DNA of 64,000 bases from Mycolicibacterium celeriflavum. GTDB taxonomy: Bacteria; Actinomycetota; Actinomycetes; Mycobacteriales; Mycobacteriaceae. The DNA lies in NCBI RefSeq assembly GCF_010731795.1, contig NZ_AP022591.1:4650001-4714000 (forward strand). The letters run 5' to 3'. Of the stretch, positions 17,443 to 25,786 are shown in pieces. The translations under genes were made by a program, and so were the position numbers. Each line of letters opens with the position of its first letter. Position 1 is the stretch's first letter. The notes beneath the pieces are model-generated. The model saw only the letters and a program-made list of their open reading frames with translations, had not been told where the DNA came from and made no database searches.

Positions 17443-18507
17443 GTGAGCCTCGACCTGCACGGTGACCCGGTCGCGTTGACCGCCGCCTTGGTGGACATCC
17501 CCAGCGAGTCGCGCAACGAGAAGCGCATCGCCGACGAGGTCGAGGCCGCGCTGCGTGAGCAGACCTCCCTTGAGGTCGTCCGCAACGCCGACGCCGTGCT
17601 GGCCCGCACGAACCTGGGCCTGCCGTCGCGGGTGTTGCTCGCCGGCCACCTCGACACGGTCCCTGCCGCCGACAACCTGCCGAGCCGCCTCGTCGACGGC
17701 GAACTGCACGGCTGCGGCACGTCGGACATGAAATCCGGCGACGCGGTGTTCCTGCATCTGGCCGCCACCGTGACGGCGCCGACCCACGACATCACGCTGG
17801 TGATGTATGACTGCGAGGAGATCGAGGCGTCCGCCAACGGCCTGGGCCGCATCGAGCGGGAACTGCCCGAATGGCTGCAGGCCGACGTCGCCATCCTCGG
17901 CGAGCCGTCCGGCGGCTACATCGAGGCCGGCTGCCAGGGCACACTGCGTGTGGTGGTCAACGCAACGGGCACCCGCGCCCACTCCGCGCGTTCCTGGTTG
18001 GGGGACAACGCGATTCACAAGCTCGGCGCTGTACTGGACCGGCTCGCGTCGTATCAGGCCCGCAGCGTGGAAATCGACGGCTGCACCTACCGCGAAGGGT
18101 TGTCGGCGGTGCGCATCGACGGCGGCATCGCGGGCAACGTGATCCCCGATGCCGCGTCCGTGACGGTCAACTTCCGGTTCGCTCCGAACCGCAGCGTCGC
18201 CGATGCGCTGCAACATGTGCACGAGGTGTTTGGCGGACTCGACGTGCAGATCGAGCTGACCGACTCGGCAGCCGGCGCGCTGCCCGGATTGACCAGGCCC
18301 GCTGCTGCCGCGCTGGTGGCCGCCGCCGGTGGCCAGGTGCGCGCGAAGTACGGGTGGACCGACGTGTCGCGGTTCGCCGCGCTCGGTATCCCGGCGGTCA
18401 ACTACGGGCCGGGCGACCCGAACCTCGCGCACCGCGCCGACGAGCGTGTAGAGGTCGAGAAGATCACCGCGACGACCGACATGCTGCGCCGGTATATAAC
18501 CGCTTGA
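17443..18507 (+). CDS. dapE: DapE, succinyl-diaminopimelate desuccinylase
   Basis: DapE is a zinc M20 amidohydrolase that removes succinate from N-succinyl-L,L-diaminopimelate. Metal and catalytic motifs are present: GHLDTVP (metal His and catalytic Asp) near residues 67-73, CGTSDMKSGDA near 88, CEEIEA with the catalytic Glu near 126, and an ILGEPS motif near 148. The dimerisation domain with GTRAHSARSWLG follows, and GPGDPNLAHRADE is at the end. GTG 17443 gives 354 aa, the same as M. tuberculosis DapE; longer open frames upstream are antisense to dapD. With dapC and dapD, three steps of this pathway lie in the window. Confidence 0.95.
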   Translation: MSLDLHGDPVALTAALVDIPSESRNEKRIADEVEAALREQTSLEVVRNADAVLARTNLGLPSRVLLAGHLDTVPAADNLPSRLVDGELHGCGTSDMKSGDAVFLHLAATVTAPTHDITLVMYDCEEIEASANGLGRIERELPEWLQADVAILGEPSGGYIEAGCQGTLRVVVNATGTRAHSARSWLGDNAIHKLGAVLDRLASYQARSVEIDGCTYREGLSAVRIDGGIAGNVIPDAASVTVNFRFAPNRSVADALQHVHEVFGGLDVQIELTDSAAGALPGLTRPAAAALVAAAGGQVRAKYGWTDVSRFAALGIPAVNYGPGDPNLAHRADERVEVEKITATTDMLRRYITA

Positions 18508-18586
18508 CCGCGCGCCTACTCTGGATTCATGCGGTGAGACGACGACTCCGGTGTCCCCAGTCGTCTAGGTACGAGAGATCTCACGC
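18504..18586 (+). promoter_or_regulatory. Structured leader upstream of the ABC-F gene
   Basis: The 79-bp gap between dapE and the ABC-F gene contains several linked elements. TTGACC (18504-18509) follows an AT-rich TATATAA. A three-codon frame ATG CGG TGA lies at 18529-18537, with TACTCT ending six bases before its ATG. A hairpin pairs GACGACT (18541-18547) with AGTCGTC (18559-18565). A second pairing joins GTGAGA (18534-18539) to TCTCAC (18579-18584), just before the start codon. The two pairings could form together, and the outer one would hide the weak ribosome binding region. This layout resembles the attenuator leaders known for antibiotic-inducible ABC-F genes in actinobacteria. The role is inferred. 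Confidence 0.45.
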
Positions 18587-20218
18587 ATGTCTTCCATCGT
18601 CTGTTCCAACCTGTCCTTCGCGTGGTCCGACGACACGCCGCTCTTTGAGCAGCTGTCTTTCACCGTCGGCGAGGGCCGCACCGGTCTGGTCGCCCCGAAC
18701 GGTGCGGGCAAGAGCGCGCTGCTCAAGCTCATCGCCGGCGAGCTCACGCCCACGGCCGGCGCCGTCACGGTCGACGGCACCCTCGGTTACCTACCCCAGA
18801 CGCTGCCGTACGACGGCCAGCGGACCGTCGCGGAGATACTCGACATCGCCCCCGTCGTCGAGGCGTTGAACGCGCTGGCCGGCGGGGAGACCGACGCCGA
18901 CCTCTTCACCACGATCGGCGACGACTGGGACATCGAGGAGCGGACGCGGGCCCAACTCGACCGGCTCGGCCTCGACCACGTCTCGCTCGGCCGGCGGCTC
19001 GGCACGTTGTCCGGCGGCGAGGTCGTCACCATCGGGCTCGCCGGTCAGCTGCTCAAGCGTCCCGATGTGTTGCTGCTCGACGAGCCGACGAACAACCTCG
19101 ACGTCGACGCGCGGCACCGGCTCTACGACGCGCTCGGCGACTTCACCGGCTGCCTGTTGCTGGTCAGCCACGACCGCGTGCTGCTGGACCGGATGGACCG
19201 CATTGCCGAGCTTCACAACGGTGAAATCACCTTCTACGGCGGCAATTTCACCATGTACGCCGAGTCGGTGAGCGAACAGCAACGTGTCGCCGAGAGCGAG
19301 GTGCGCAGCGCCGAACAACACCTCAAACGCGAGAAGCGGGAACGGCAGCAGGCGCGCGAGCGGGCGGCCCGGCGAGCCGGTACCGCGGCGCGCAACCTCA
19401 AGGACGCCGGCCTGCCGAAAATCGTTGCGGGGGCGAGGAAGCGGCGGGCCCAGGAGTCGGCGGGCCGCATCGATGGGGTCAACGCGGCGCGCGTCAGCGA
19501 CGCCAGAGCCCGCCTCGACGAGGCCGAGCGGGAGGTGCGCGACGACGACGTCCTCGTCCTCGATCTGCCCGATACCGATGTGCCCACCGGACGTGTTGTC
19601 CTCAGCGCCAACGGACTACGTGCCCGCGCAGGCGGGCGGACGCTGCTCGCGGACGTCGACCTGTCGGTCCGCGGTCCCGAACGCATCGCGCTGACCGGGC
19701 GCAACGGGACGGGCAAGTCGACGCTGCTGCGCATCCTCAGCGGTGATCTGGAACCTGACGACGGCACGGTGCAGCGCGCCGACGGTCGGGTGGCATACCT
19801 GTCACAGCGGCTCGACCTGCTGGATCCGCGGTGCACGGTCGCCGAGAGCCTGGCCGCGTATGCGCCGAGCCTTTCGCACACCCGTCGTATGCACCTGCTG
19901 GCGCAGTTTCTGTTTCAGGGTGATCGGATCCACCTGCGGGTGGGTGCGCTGTCCGGCGGCGAGCGGCTACGCGCGACTCTGGCCTGCGTGCTCTACGCCG
20001 AACCGGCGCCACAACTGCTGCTGCTCGATGAGCCGACCAACAACCTCGACTTGGTCAGCGTCGGGCAACTCCAGTCGGCGCTCAACGCTTACCGGGGCGC
20101 GTTCATCGTCGTCAGCCACGACGAGCGGTTCCTCGCCGACATCGGGGTGCAACGTCGGCTGCAGCTGTCCGACGGCCACCTCGAATCAGCGCACCGAGGG
20201 GTGTCGAGGGCACGGTAA
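18587..20218 (+). CDS. ABC-F family ATPase
   Basis: This 543-aa cytosolic protein has two ABC ATPase domains in one chain and no membrane segment, so it is a ribosome-acting ABC-F protein rather than a transporter. Domain 1: Walker A APNGAGKS near residue 38, signature LSGGE, Walker B LLLDEPTNNLD. Linker (about residues 225-315): strongly basic and helical (EKRERQQARERAARRAG). Domain 2: GRNGTGKS, LSGGE, LLLDEPTNNLD. ABC-F proteins rescue translation or protect ribosomes from antibiotics. The leader upstream favours an inducible protective role, but this is not proven. Start ATG 18587. It sits between dapE and the T7SS-substrate genes. Confidence 0.9.
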   Translation: MSSIVCSNLSFAWSDDTPLFEQLSFTVGEGRTGLVAPNGAGKSALLKLIAGELTPTAGAVTVDGTLGYLPQTLPYDGQRTVAEILDIAPVVEALNALAGGETDADLFTTIGDDWDIEERTRAQLDRLGLDHVSLGRRLGTLSGGEVVTIGLAGQLLKRPDVLLLDEPTNNLDVDARHRLYDALGDFTGCLLLVSHDRVLLDRMDRIAELHNGEITFYGGNFTMYAESVSEQQRVAESEVRSAEQHLKREKRERQQARERAARRAGTAARNLKDAGLPKIVAGARKRRAQESAGRIDGVNAARVSDARARLDEAEREVRDDDVLVLDLPDTDVPTGRVVLSANGLRARAGGRTLLADVDLSVRGPERIALTGRNGTGKSTLLRILSGDLEPDDGTVQRADGRVAYLSQRLDLLDPRCTVAESLAAYAPSLSHTRRMHLLAQFLFQGDRIHLRVGALSGGERLRATLACVLYAEPAPQLLLLDEPTNNLDLVSVGQLQSALNAYRGAFIVVSHDERFLADIGVQRRLQLSDGHLESAHRGVSRAR

Positions 20219-20257
20219 ATTTGACGCCCGTAGCGCGTCACGAAAGGGGGTCGCATC

Positions 20258-21385
20258 ATGGGAATCGCTCCCGATTCCAGTCCGTACGGCTCGCAGACCG
20301 TGACCGGTCCCGGCTGGCCGAACGTCGACGAGGAGACGCTGGCCGCGGCCGCGGCGTCGTTTGAGGCGCTGGCCGCCAAGATCAGCGGCAGCGTGGTGCC
20401 ACAACAGCAGAGCCAGCTGATGCACATGTCCGATTCGTGGGAGGGCGCCGGGTCGCTCGCCGCGGCGGGGGAGGCCACCACCATCATCGGCGGCCACGAG
20501 GCCAATGCCGCGCACGCGGCCGCGATCGCGGTCAAGCTGCGCGCGATGGAGGCCACCGTCGTCAAGACGAAGATGCTGGCGAACACGATCGCGCAGGAAG
20601 TCCAGCACGAGTGCGAGGCCATCGCGGCGATGCCGTTCAGCAATACACAGGAGCTGGTGCAGAGCCGCGTCAAGATGGGGTTGTCGCAGAACATCGCCAA
20701 CGTGACGACCAACACCACCGAACTCGCCAGCACCCTCGCCGTACCGCCGAGCATCCCGCTCTTCGGTGCCCCGCCTGTGCCGGGCGGCAAAGAAGCCGAG
20801 GACAGCGGCGAGGAGGCCGCGAAACAGGCCGGCGACGGCTCGCAGCAGGCCATGCAGATGATGAGCCAGATGGGGTCGATGGCCGCGCAGTTGCCCATGC
20901 AGATCGGCCAGTCGCTGATGCAACTACCCCAGCAGATGGGCCAGCAGCTTCAGCAGCTCTCGCAACCGCTGCAGCAACTCACGTCGATGTTCGGCCAGGG
21001 CGGCAAGGCCGACGCGCTGGGCGCCGCCGGGCTGCCGTTCTCGTCGTTCTCCAACCATCCGCTGGCCGGCGGATCGGGTGCGGGCGGCGGTTCGGGCATG
21101 GTGCGCGCGGCGTCGCTTCCCGGCTCCGGCGGCGCGCCTCTGCAGACGCCGCAGATGGCGAATCTGGTCGGCAGCAAGCCCGTCAGCACGGCGCCCGCCG
21201 CGGAAGGCGCGATGGCCGGCTCCGCTGTGGCTGCCGGCGCCGCGCCGATCGCCGCAGGCGGCGGGATGGGCGGGATGGCCCCGATGATGGGTCAGCGCGG
21301 TGACAGCGGAGGCACCGTGGCGGGCCTGATCGTGCCCGACCCGCTCGAGCATGACCTCGACGAAGACGACGATGACGACTGGTGA
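20258..21385 (+). CDS. WxG-bearing PPE/EspB-like T7SS substrate
   Basis: This 375-aa protein looks like a type VII secretion substrate or chaperoned partner. The N-terminal ~150 residues are alpha-helical, with a WxG turn (SWEGAGS, Trp61-Gly63) between helices as in WXG100 and PPE proteins. Next comes a Gln/Met-rich coiled segment (about residues 200-255), a glycine-rich region with MVRAASLPG, and a very acidic end (DLDEDDDDDW). No YxxxD/E signal is present, which is expected for the WxG member of a pair. The start ATG 20258 follows AAAGGGGG by seven bases. The next gene, 12 bp downstream, carries the YxxxE motif and is the likely partner. Naming as PPE- or EspB-like is by architecture. Confidence 0.75.
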   Translation: MGIAPDSSPYGSQTVTGPGWPNVDEETLAAAAASFEALAAKISGSVVPQQQSQLMHMSDSWEGAGSLAAAGEATTIIGGHEANAAHAAAIAVKLRAMEATVVKTKMLANTIAQEVQHECEAIAAMPFSNTQELVQSRVKMGLSQNIANVTTNTTELASTLAVPPSIPLFGAPPVPGGKEAEDSGEEAAKQAGDGSQQAMQMMSQMGSMAAQLPMQIGQSLMQLPQQMGQQLQQLSQPLQQLTSMFGQGGKADALGAAGLPFSSFSNHPLAGGSGAGGGSGMVRAASLPGSGGAPLQTPQMANLVGSKPVSTAPAAEGAMAGSAVAAGAAPIAAGGGMGGMAPMMGQRGDSGGTVAGLIVPDPLEHDLDEDDDDDW

Positions 21386-21397
21386 CGAGGAGCGCGA

Positions 21398-22075
21398 ATG
21401 AGCAGCCCGCTGAGAAAGCCCGAGAGCATCAGCTGGAACGCCGCGGCGGTCGAACTGCCGGAGATCCCGATGATTCCCGCCGGGCAGGATGCGATGAGCG
21501 CCACCATTTCGGCCGTGTTGCCCACGCTGGCCGCCGAGCTGACGGCCAACGTCGCAGCGCTGTCGGCGAAGGAGAACACGTTCTCCGGCAAGGTGGGCGC
21601 CGCGCAGGTCGCGTATCAGAACTCCGAAGACGCCGGTTCGCAGTCGGTCGGCCAGATCGTCGGGATGCTCGGCCAGGTCGGCCAGCAGGCCGGTCAGATG
21701 GGGCAGATGGCGGGGGCGCCCGCACAGGCGCTCGGCGGCCAGACCGGGATGTTCGGATCGCTGATGCAGCAGGCCATGCAGGGCGCTCAAGGGGCGGGCG
21801 GCCAGTCCGCAGGCGGTCAGGGTCCGGGCTCGGGCGGCACGGCTGCCGGTCCGGCCGGCGCGACCGCGCAGCAACCGCGCGACGAAACACCTGGCGGCGC
21901 AAGGGAACCCGAACCGGGTGAGCGTGACGAACGTGACGAACGCCAACCGCTGCACCACGCCGACGACCGTCCGTGGGCCGGCGCGGCCGGGCCCGAGGGC
22001 ACCGGAGCGGGCCCGGTCCCGGTGACGCCGCGGGAGCCTGGACGAGGCGACGACGAGATCGCCCGCAACGTATAG
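21398..22075 (+). CDS. PE-like T7SS substrate with YxxxE signal
   Basis: This 225-aa protein has a short helical N-terminal domain (residues about 30-85) ending in AYQNSEDAGS, that is Tyr73-xxx-Glu77, matching the general YxxxD/E type VII export signal in the expected place. The rest is low complexity: a Gly/Gln-rich repeat region (GQVGQQAGQMGQMAG) and a hydrophilic Arg/Glu/Asp/Pro tail. ATG 21398 follows GAGGAG by six bases and lies 12 bp after the preceding WxG gene. The pair could form a heterodimer like PE-PPE or EsxA-EsxB. It converges on the DUF2580 gene with only 6 bp between stops. Function beyond probable export is unknown. Confidence 0.72.
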   Translation: MSSPLRKPESISWNAAAVELPEIPMIPAGQDAMSATISAVLPTLAAELTANVAALSAKENTFSGKVGAAQVAYQNSEDAGSQSVGQIVGMLGQVGQQAGQMGQMAGAPAQALGGQTGMFGSLMQQAMQGAQGAGGQSAGGQGPGSGGTAAGPAGATAQQPRDETPGGAREPEPGERDERDERQPLHHADDRPWAGAAGPEGTGAGPVPVTPREPGRGDDEIARNV

Positions 22076-22081
22076 CGGCTG

Positions 22082-22855
22082 CTAGTCGACCTGCGGGCGC
22101 GTCTGCGCCGGCTGCGGCCGCTGTGGCTCGGCCGGTACGTCCGGCGCCCGACCGCTCGCCGCCGCGCCCGCATCAGCGTGGCCGACCGGCTGGTCGTCGA
22201 TCGCGCGCTCGGTATGCGGCGTCCGATCCTGCGCCCGGGACTCCTCAGCGCGGTCGTCTGCGGCGTCGCGCATGTCTTCGTCGTACGCGTCACGGCGCGT
22301 CTCGGCGTCGGCCGTCGAGCCGGCGGCGCCTTGCACGGCCTGCATGACCTGCTGTGGAACCTGGCCCAACCCTTGCGCGAGGCCGGCCAGTGACGCCGTC
22401 AGCCCGCCGACCGCCTGCCCCACCTGCTGGCCGACCTGGCCGAGCAGCTGGCCGGCCATCTGATCGCCGCCCGCCGGACTTGTGGTTGCTGCCGCGGGCC
22501 CGGCCGGGGCCGCAGGGCGGCCGGCACCGCCCTGTGGTGACTCCAGGGCTTCGGCGGCGGCGCGCAACTTGTCGGCGCCCGCCTGGTCACCCTCGTCGTA
22601 CCTGCGAGCGGCCTCGCGCAGCAGCTCGGAGATCGTCTCGCCGGACCGGGCGGTGGCTTGCACGGTGCCGCGTCGGGTGCCGAGTGCGCTCGACAGCGCG
22701 GCGCCCACCGCGGAGGCGATGGTGCCGTGGCTGGCCTGCACACCGGCCGCTTCACTGGCGTCGGTGCCGATCACCTGCGACAGGTCCGTCGCGACCCGGT
22801 CGTGGATTTGGGCGTAGGACCGGACCCCGTCGGTCTGCACATTCAACTGGCTCAT
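22082..22855 (-). CDS. EspC-like (DUF2580) T7SS-associated protein
   Basis: Residues 1-100 match the EspC/DUF2580 pattern. There is a conserved VQTDGVRSYAQIHDRVATDL helix, a short turn at ASHGTI, then helix 2 ending EAARRYDEGDQAGA. Tyr86-xxx-Asp90 (YDEGD) is the T7SS export signal, placed exactly as in EspC (YSEAD). The remaining 150 residues are proline- and glutamine-rich and hydrophilic, an extension that EspC lacks. ATG 22855 is chosen because GGAGG lies five bases upstream and the family starts there; the frame is open to 22876. It is transcribed toward the two other T7SS-type genes, downstream of the STAND ATPase gene in the same direction (58 bp gap). Confidence 0.8.
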   Translation of the reverse strand: MSQLNVQTDGVRSYAQIHDRVATDLSQVIGTDASEAAGVQASHGTIASAVGAALSSALGTRRGTVQATARSGETISELLREAARRYDEGDQAGADKLRAAAEALESPQGGAGRPAAPAGPAAATTSPAGGDQMAGQLLGQVGQQVGQAVGGLTASLAGLAQGLGQVPQQVMQAVQGAAGSTADAETRRDAYDEDMRDAADDRAEESRAQDRTPHTERAIDDQPVGHADAGAAASGRAPDVPAEPQRPQPAQTRPQVD

Positions 22856-22913
22856 CTGCACCTCCGTCGAAGTCACAGTCTAGGGCCGCGACCGAAGCGT
22901 CTCCGACGCCAAT

Positions 22914-25004
22914 TCAACGGTGCTCATCGCTCTGCGCGGCCGCGTCGGCCGCGGCACCGTGCCACCCGGCCGCCGCGTAGCTCTGCGACACCTCGGCCAG
23001 CGCGGCCGCATCACGCGCGGCGAGCGCCCGGCCGTGCGCCAGTGCCAACCGTCCGGTCGCGCAGTCGCATTCGGCGCTGAGCCGCCCGATGGCGTCGCCG
23101 GCGCGCACGTCGCCCAGCCGCACCGCGTCGAGCAGGGCGCGCAACGCGACGGCCGTCTGCCCGCCCCGCTCCGCGCTGCGCACCGCCTCGCGGGTCGCGG
23201 CGACGGCGCCGTGCCGGTCGCGTCGCGCCGACATCGTCCACGCCCGCGCCACCGCCAGCTCCGGGGCGAACAGCATCGACTTGAGGCCATGTCGAGATTC
23301 AGCGCGCGCCAACGCTCTTCCCGCCTCGACGCCGGCGCCGAGCTGGCCCAGCGCCTGGGCCAGCAGCATCCAGGCCAACGGAGCCCACGAGTAGCCGGTC
23401 GGCGACAGGACGGAGGCCGCGCGGCGCAGCAGCCGCACCGCGTCGTCGAGCTGCCCCTTGGCGATCAGCACGTCGGCCACCAACACCTCGCCGATCGCCC
23501 GGCCCGGTTGCTGCAGCTGCGCGAAGTCGGTGAGTTGCCGGGCAAGCTCATGCGCCCGGTCGAGTTTCCCGGCCATCACCAACGCCGTCGTCTGGCCAAA
23601 GCCACTGGTGAACCGCAGCAGCCCCGGGTGTCCGGCGGCGATCGCACGGTCGGCCAACGCGTCGACCTCGGCGAAGCGGCCTGTCCGCGCCGAACTCAAC
23701 GCCGCGGCGGCCGCGGCCCAGCCGACCGCGGTGTCGTCGGCCGCCGGCGATGCCAGCACCTCGTCGGCGAGTTCCACGGCCCGCGACACGCTTCCGGCGT
23801 TCATCGCGAACGTCGCCGACAACGCGTCCAGCGTGGTGCGGGCCATCGGCGACGTCACCCGATTGCGCGTCGCACGCAGGAACGCCGTCGCCCGTTCCGG
23901 CTCGGACAGCATCCAGAATTGGTTCGCGGCCCGCGGCAGCGCCCATGCCATCAACTCGTCCTCCGAGAGCGCGGCGCTGTCCACCTCCGCGAGCACCGCG
24001 TCGGCGTCACGACCCCGGCCCTGCCAAGCCAGCGCATAACCCAGCGTCAGCCGCGTCGACAGATCCGGTGCGCGATGCAGCGCGGCGCGGGCGAGCCGTT
24101 CGCTGAGCGCCAGATCGCCAAGCCGCAGTGCCTCCGCGGCGGCCGCGGCCACCTCGGCGGGCTGCTGCGGGTTGTCGCTGTCGACCGCCAGCACCGCTCG
24201 GCGCAACCGGTCGACCGCGGTGTCGCCGGCCCGCGCCGCGAGCCGGTCGACGACCTCACCGCGCAACCGCCGCAGCTCCGGGCCACCCAACGCGTTGCGC
24301 ACCGCGTCGGCGAACAGCGGATGTGCCGGACGCACCCAGCCGTCGTCGACGACGACTGCGCCATGAGTCGACGCGTTGTCGACGGCGTCGCGTCCGGCGA
24401 GGGCTTCGAGTTCGGCGAGGGCCAGCGGGTCGTCGACTGCGAGGTACTCCAGCACGCGGTGTGCGACAGTGGGCAGGGCCGCGACGAACTCTGCGACCCG
24501 AGCGGCCAGCCGGCTGTCGTCGTGACCCGGCGGCTCCAGCCCGATGCGCTCGACGAGCTCGTCCTCCCACAACGCCGAGACCCCTTCGGCCATCACGCCG
24601 TTCGGCGCCACCGACACGATCAACTTCGCGGCTGCACCGACCGCGAGCTGATACACCAGCGCCGCTGACAGCGTGTCGAGCAGATGGGCGTCGTCGATCA
24701 CCAGCAGGCGTCCGTCACCGAGAGACTCACGCGCACAGCGCAACACGTCTGCCGTCTTACCAGTTTCGGGCACCTCGATCAGGTGGCTGACCGCCGCGAA
24801 CGGCACCGCAGCCATCGGCGTGGTCGCGGTCACCCAGTCGACGCGTGGGTACTCCGCTCCGAACCGGTCCACGGCCGCGCGCGCCAGCGTCGTCTTGCCT
24901 ACGCCGGCAGGCCCTATCAACACCGCACCGGAACGGTTGCGCAGCCCGGCGCCGATCGAATCGAGTGCCGGTCCGGGCGGCGAGGTGACCCACTCAATCG
25001 GCAC
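22914..25004 (-). CDS. STAND-type ATPase with TPR-like repeats, Rv1204c-like
   Basis: This is a 696-aa soluble protein. An N-terminal P-loop ATPase domain has Walker A GPAGVGKTT (near residue 32) and Walker B LLVIDDAH (near 98). It is followed by a winged-helix-like region and about 450 residues of helical TPR-like repeats (ALGYALAWQGRGRDADAVL and many similar). This is the layout of MalT/LuxR-family STAND regulators but without a C-terminal DNA-binding helix-turn-helix. The closest known relative by position and type is M. tuberculosis Rv1204c. STAND proteins act as nucleotide-dependent switches in signalling; the ligand is unknown. GTG 25004 is the start. The DUF2580 T7SS gene follows on the same strand. 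Confidence 0.82.
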   Translation of the reverse strand: MPIEWVTSPPGPALDSIGAGLRNRSGAVLIGPAGVGKTTLARAAVDRFGAEYPRVDWVTATTPMAAVPFAAVSHLIEVPETGKTADVLRCARESLGDGRLLVIDDAHLLDTLSAALVYQLAVGAAAKLIVSVAPNGVMAEGVSALWEDELVERIGLEPPGHDDSRLAARVAEFVAALPTVAHRVLEYLAVDDPLALAELEALAGRDAVDNASTHGAVVVDDGWVRPAHPLFADAVRNALGGPELRRLRGEVVDRLAARAGDTAVDRLRRAVLAVDSDNPQQPAEVAAAAAEALRLGDLALSERLARAALHRAPDLSTRLTLGYALAWQGRGRDADAVLAEVDSAALSEDELMAWALPRAANQFWMLSEPERATAFLRATRNRVTSPMARTTLDALSATFAMNAGSVSRAVELADEVLASPAADDTAVGWAAAAAALSSARTGRFAEVDALADRAIAAGHPGLLRFTSGFGQTTALVMAGKLDRAHELARQLTDFAQLQQPGRAIGEVLVADVLIAKGQLDDAVRLLRRAASVLSPTGYSWAPLAWMLLAQALGQLGAGVEAGRALARAESRHGLKSMLFAPELAVARAWTMSARRDRHGAVAATREAVRSAERGGQTAVALRALLDAVRLGDVRAGDAIGRLSAECDCATGRLALAHGRALAARDAAALAEVSQSYAAAGWHGAAADAAAQSDEHR

Positions 25005-25021
25005 CGCCGGAGTCTATGGCC

Positions 25022-25160
25022 AAATCGATCGCCGCACTCCTCAACGCGGCCGGGGCCGCTTGATCGTCGTCCGGCTAAATCGATCGCCGCACTCTCCCCC
25101 GCAAGCGGGAGGTGCCCCCACAACGCGGCCGGGGCCGCTTGATCGTCGTCCGGCTAAATC
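25022..25160. repeat. Tandem duplication with a palindromic insert between STAND ATPase and LOG genes
   Basis: AAATCGATCGCCGCACTC occurs at 25022-25039 and 25077-25094. A second part starting AACGCGGCCGGGGCCGCTTG occurs at 25043 and 25122, each ending CGGCTAAATC. The two copies are the same except that copy two carries about 24 extra bases (25095-25121) built around CCCGCAAGCGGG, a hairpin motif also seen at 30601-30612. Each copy includes a perfect 14-bp palindrome GCGGCCGGGGCCGC (25046-25059, 25125-25138). The array fills the divergent promoter region of the two genes. Confidence 0.8.
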
Positions 25161-25170
25161 CGGCTAGGTT

Positions 25171-25749
25171 GTGCTCGTGTCCGGCGAACCTGACCGTCAA
25201 TGGGCGGTATGCGTCTACTGCGCGTCGGGGCCGGCGCACCCCGAACTTCTCGCGCTGGCCGAGGAGGTCGGCGGGGCGATCGCCGAGCGGGGCTGGAGCC
25301 TGGTCTCCGGCGGCGGAAACGTCTCGGCGATGGGGGCGCTCGCCGTCGCGGCCAGATCCCGCGGGGGGCACACCATCGGCGTCATCCCCAAAGCGCTGGT
25401 GCATCGCGAGGTCGCCGACGTGGACGCCGACGAACTCGTCGTCACGGACACGATGCGTGAGCGCAAGCAGGTGATGGAAGGACGCGCGGACGCGTTCATC
25501 GCGCTGCCCGGCGGCATCGGCACCCTCGAGGAGTTCTTCGAAGCCTGGACAGCGGGCTATTTGGGTATGCATGCCAAACCGGTCGTGCTGCTCGATCCGA
25601 TCGGGCATTACGACGGTCTGCTGGCCTGGTTGCACGGATTGCTCGACACCGGCTACGTCGCGCGGGAGGCACTGGACCGACTGGTCGTCGTGTCCGACGT
25701 CGAGTCGGCCATGGCAGCGTGCGCGCCGCGGCATGACCAGGGTCACTAG
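25171..25749 (+). CDS. LOG-family cytokinin phosphoribohydrolase, Rv1205-like
   Basis: This 192-aa Rossmann-fold enzyme belongs to the LOG (Lonely guy) family, which releases the base from cytokinin nucleotides or cleaves AMP. The conserved PGGIGTLEEFFEAW motif (PGGxGTxxE) is at about residues 111-124, with SGGGNVSAMGA near 48 and MRERKQVM near 93. M. tuberculosis Rv1205 is the same protein, known to make cytokinins that accumulate when the proteasome is inactive. The start is GTG 25171 or 25177, both in frame. fadD6 follows after 37 bp. It lies beside the duplicated palindromic repeat. Confidence 0.92.
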   Translation: MLVSGEPDRQWAVCVYCASGPAHPELLALAEEVGGAIAERGWSLVSGGGNVSAMGALAVAARSRGGHTIGVIPKALVHREVADVDADELVVTDTMRERKQVMEGRADAFIALPGGIGTLEEFFEAWTAGYLGMHAKPVVLLDPIGHYDGLLAWLHGLLDTGYVAREALDRLVVVSDVESAMAACAPRHDQGH

Positions 25750-25786
25750 GGTGTGCGACAAACGAAAAGCGGAGGGACGAACGCAC

